Shown: piece after piece, positions 60,547 to 64,000 of the stretch
How positions within the stretch are numbered: the first letter of the stretch is position 1
Layout of the letters: the number at the start of each line of letters is the position of its first letter
Assembly (NCBI GenBank): GCA_015680685.1
Contig: MNCI01027250.1
Span: forward strand, 5,747-69,746
Direction: 5' to 3'
Origin: Gnetum montanum
Taxonomy: Eukaryota > Streptophyta > Gnetopsida > Gnetales > Gnetaceae
DNA length: 64,000 nt
Notes under the pieces: model-generated
Database searches by the model: none
What the model saw: only the letters and a program-made list of their open reading frames with translations
What the model was told of the DNA's origin: nothing
Made by a program: the position numbers and the translations under genes

Positions 60547-61335
60547 TCACATTCTTGGTTGTGGTGGCTCCTCCATTGGCCCTTTACTTTTATCATCTAG
60601 CTTTTGAATTAGTACTTATTTAATTTTGGGATCATGCATCATTCATGCTAATTCAGAGATATTAGCTAGTGTTGGCAGTTCCCAAGGACATGATAATTAT
60701 GGGAACATTTTGTTGGCTTTGATGTACCATGTTACAAACTATGTTCTTTCTACCTCAAAGGCTCATGCCATCTTCTATAGCTCTTGGTAATTAGTCGTTT
60801 TTTTGGCCAAATTTGCTACAACATATTTCTAGTCCTAGTAGCATGATTTGACTACTTAGAGCATAGAGTTTGCAATGTGGAGCTTCTACTATGTATTATT
60901 TCTATTTGCAAACTCCCTTTCATACTTGGAATATATTGTAGTCACTTCCTACACTAATTTTATTCTTTTGTTATCTATTATCAACATTGCTAAGTAACAT
61001 AACATAGATTTGCTAACCTCATGTATTCTATTATATCCTCTATTTGCAAGTCTTTGTTCTTTATTTCTTCTTGCTAAATAAGAACAAGACTCTAGGATGG
61101 GTTTCTAATTAGGTGTTTGTTGCATGATGGAATTGATTTTAGCTTTATCCATCTAGATCTCTTTCTCATTAATTTTCTTGTACTTTCCCTTTTAATTTTT
61201 AAAATATTCATTGAGCCTTTCATGCTTCTTAGCCTTATCTTGACACACGTTCATTTCTATCTGACTACACATACTTCATTTATCGATAGGATTTTTTTTT
61301 CATAGGTCAGTTATCTTATGTTGAGGTTAACTCTA
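60547..61335 (-). pseudogene. ORF2 C-terminal part (element F), decayed
   Basis: Ends at 60547 after GPMEEPPQPRM, matching PMEEP...GTT in B and C. Rightwards it follows the coiled-coil-like half of ORF2 in A: the block CAGCCTTTCATGCTACTTGG of A (5267-5286) is clearly present near 61210-61235. The frame is broken many times. It is cut at 61335 by LTR G. Confidence 0.55.
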
Positions 61336-63976
61336 TGTTACATCCCATTTAAAGACATTAGTTATGGTCATATGCTTAAGAGTTATACATTCCATGTGGA
61401 CTCCTAGTGGCATATCAAGGATGAATTAATGTAATATAAATGTATTTTATATGTTATAAGGCTTTATCTTTATATTACGATTATGATGTGTTGATATGCT
61501 TAACTAATGTGATTATGTACACTAGTCCCATGTGATGTGTTAAACAGGTGAGGTTACTAGTAGGGGTGTTGAACTAGGGTACAAGAGCACCTATCTAATA
61601 TGTCTTCATGCTTTATGTGCGATTTTGGTATTTAGGAATTTGTACTATAGCACTATGTTGTGTGATGTTTGGGTGTGGTTTAGACATGTGAATGTGTAGT
61701 GTGTATGATAAGGATCTTGTAGGTTCAAATGGATTTTGATTTGGAGTCTTGGTGTGTTTGTTATGCATGATTAAATTTTATGGCATTAGGTGCAGAGGAA
61801 AAAAAAGGATAGCTTATGAAAATTGTTCATAAAAAATAATAAATAATTAAAAAGAAAAAAGAAAAAGGAAAAGGGAACTCATGTCACATGAGAAAAGCAC
61901 GTCGTTGGTTTTTGTTTGTTTTATACAAAACATAAAGTGAAAGTATAGGTTTCATGTTTTTTTTTCTACTCACTGCCTCACCACTAGCTCATAGAAAATG
62001 GGTTTTGGATTTCTATTTTTTCTATTCATGTTAATAGAAATGCATAGGAGCTTGTTCTTTCATTTTTCTTTCTTTTCTCGTCTTCTATTTCATAGGTTTC
62101 TAAATTCTGAGCTTTGTGGATGATTTTTGCTTACTCTGAACCTAGATTTGGAATTGCTGCCATCATATCTACATGGGTGTAGAACTTGTTGGGAGTGAAA
62201 AAAAGTCTTGCTATATTTTTTATGGTTTTTTTTAAACTTATTTTGGCAATTTTTCCTAATAATTTTAATTGGTGGGCTTTTTTTTTACCTTTTCCCTATA
62301 TTTTTATGCTGGATTAGTGTATAAGATTATGTGATGTGGGCATGTGGGGTGGATGGTTTAAATATTGAGCTTGGACATGTTATTTTGTCTATTTCCCAAA
62401 ATCATCTGATTTTGGTTATGAATTATGTATTAATATATATGTGATGTATGGTATGATATGGACTTGTAGAATATGATATGTGATGTTGATGAGACTTGTA
62501 TGATTGAAATATGATATTTGCAGGGCCTATTGGGGTTTGAGCATTTTTGGGAGTTCCAATCCTTCCTTCCTAGTGGTAACTAAATATTATTTTATTAATA
62601 AAATTTTGAACATGCATAACTTTGCTTCCAGGAGTTTAATTTAGGTAAAATTAGTGTCATTGGGATCATTTTGAGAAGTACTTTTTAATTGTGGGATATG
62701 TTTTCTCTTGAGGCATATATCATTTTGAAGGTTGTTATAGTAGTCATTTGTATGGAAGTACATTCCATTTGAGAAATATGGTATTGTTTTGTCATATCAA
62801 GCTATTCATGTTTTTTGTCAAATCATGGTATTTTTTTATGGAATGACTATAACTATTAGGGATGGGTATATGTGGTTATGTTTATTTGGGTGTGTTGTGC
62901 TTATGACATGCATTGGCTTAAGATAGCTGAAATGTGTACATGTTTTTGCGATGATTCTAGTGATGGTCATTGGTGGATGGTAGTAGCATGAGGGTGTGGA
63001 CTAGTTGGTGATGAGGAACCTTGGAGATAGTAGAGATTGACCCCCCTTGTAATGCATTGATGAGGCTCCTTTCTCAATCCTCATCCTAAGAGTGGAACAG
63101 CATAGGTGTGTTTGTCCCTATGGCTAGTATGTGGCATAGGTATGTTTGTCCCTATCGCCAGTCCTCTAGAAGTCTAGTGGTTGTGGGTCATAAGTTGATG
63201 GACCCTAGCACTAGTTGGATAAATAAAAGACTAATAAAATACCTATAGGTAATGGCTATTATGAGTACTCATGGAAACATTTCACATGCTACACTAAGTG
63301 CAGATATGCTAGCAACCACATTGACTATGTATATGATAGTATTGATTTTTGAGTCATATCATTGAGAATATGTGTTCTAATTGGATTATGATTGTGTAGA
63401 TCATGGACTGTTTATAGTATATCATGGGTATGATGACATGGGTAGGATAGATGATGTTGGACCATGGCTTTATCTATTCTTGTACTATGGGTGATGTGGT
63501 GTGTGTTGTTTTGAGCATGCATAAGACTAACAGTTGTTGCATGTTGCCTTATACCCCACTCCTCTCCTATAGTGCAGCACTTGTTGACCATCTAGAAAGG
63601 GAAGTGTAAAGCCTTTTCACTTAGTTGTGTACTGAATTTATTTAAATTATAGGTGAAAGGTGTAAGAGCCTAGATGAGCACAGAGAGGGAGAGTAGATGA
63701 GGGAAAAATCTTCAATGCTTAATTAATGTCTATTTCATGGAAAGTAGTATGGACTATGTATTGTTGTATGAAACTCTCTGTACTCTTATATATACGATGA
63801 TGGTGTTTATGTGTTTTTTGTATTTTAGTAGAATGAATTGAAGTGTATGCCTATTTTTTAGTGTGGTATGAAATTTTTGTGCAGTTCAACATTATTGGTA
63901 TTTAGTTATCATGCTTTCATCCTAAGATTACTTGATCCTAGGCATCACCCTACCCTAGCTAAGGTAGGATGCTACA
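61336..63976 (+). repeat. 5' LTR of element G (Gypsy-like, enters at right edge)
   Basis: 2,641 bp from TGTTACATCCCA to TAGGATGCTACA, imperfect inverted ends. A TATA box (CTTATATATACG) lies near 63785-63796, which leaves about 180 bases of R-U5. It is followed after three bases by a tRNA-Met-type primer-binding site. A tandem pair of about 33 bases (GCATAGGTRTGTTTGTCCCTAT) lies at 63100-63165. It inserted into ORF2 of element F. The internal region lies beyond the window. Confidence 0.6.
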
Positions 63977-63979
63977 TTG

Positions 63980-63998
63980 TGGTATCGAAGATAGTTTA
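63980..63998 (+). other. Primer-binding site of element G
   Basis: TGGTATCGAAGATAGTTTA follows the LTR end GCTACA after TTG. The first seven bases equal the initiator tRNA-Met complement (TGGTATCAGAGC) and the rest has drifted. Confidence 0.5.
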
Positions 63999-64000
63999 CT

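Larger units (their letters stand above)
59538..61335 (-). mobile_element. Element F: old ORF2-type family member, interrupted by LTR G
   Basis: Minus orientation. A diverged 3' LTR (59538-60320) is followed rightwards by the polypurine-side block TACCCCTATGACTAACTAAAAACTC-like leader and by ORF2 (60547-61335). The sequence stops where LTR G begins at 61336. Its gag side would lie beyond G, outside the window. It is the most diverged copy with recognisable ORF2. Confidence 0.6.

Overview
This is a plant nuclear window with almost no intact coding sequence. It is AT-rich, filled with nested, decayed LTR retrotransposons, and holds one recognisable host locus: a broken plant-type glutamate receptor-like (GLR) gene with plant introns. 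Large nested Athila/Tat-like elements plus a long-intron pseudogene suggest a large-genome seed plant, possibly a gymnosperm. That taxonomic guess is inference.

Layout. 1-1890: GC-rich low-complexity block with a minus-strand TATA-like promoter on its left. 1890-5077: unidentified, decayed minus-strand coding-like sequence. 5078-12746: element A (minus, 3'-truncated). 12747-12800 and 21844-22085: a LINE reverse-transcriptase relic split by element B (plus, 12801-21843). 22086-24623: AT-rich spacer and GLR upstream region. 24624-30328: GLR pseudogene (plus). 30917-31566: Copia-like LTR with primer-binding site. 31567-32018 and 41264-41670: relic LTR E, split by element C (plus, 32019-41263). 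41883-51843: element D (minus). 51844-56008: AT-rich, small repeats and a LINE C-terminal scrap. 56009-57777: candidate solo LTR. 57778-59537: higher-GC stretch with possible exon remnants. 59538-61335: element F (minus), interrupted by LTR G (61336-63976), whose primer-binding site lies at the right edge.

The main story is one retrotransposon family. A, B, C, D and F share LTR ends (TGATGA...TCATCA), U3 motif arrays, a polypurine tract, and where visible a tRNA-Asp-type primer-binding site and an unusual Gag. D carries protease, RT, RNase H and integrase but no second gene. A, B and C lack pol completely. Instead, downstream of a spacer that D also has after integrase, they carry a second gene (here ORF2, about 880 codons). 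F also carries ORF2. In A, B and C this gene has its own TATA box, U3-like motifs and a leader intron ending exactly at the start codon. The family therefore looks bipartite: a pol-bearing form and an ORF2-bearing form that share gag and LTRs. All copies here are riddled with stops and frameshifts, so the window records the system rather than carrying a working one.
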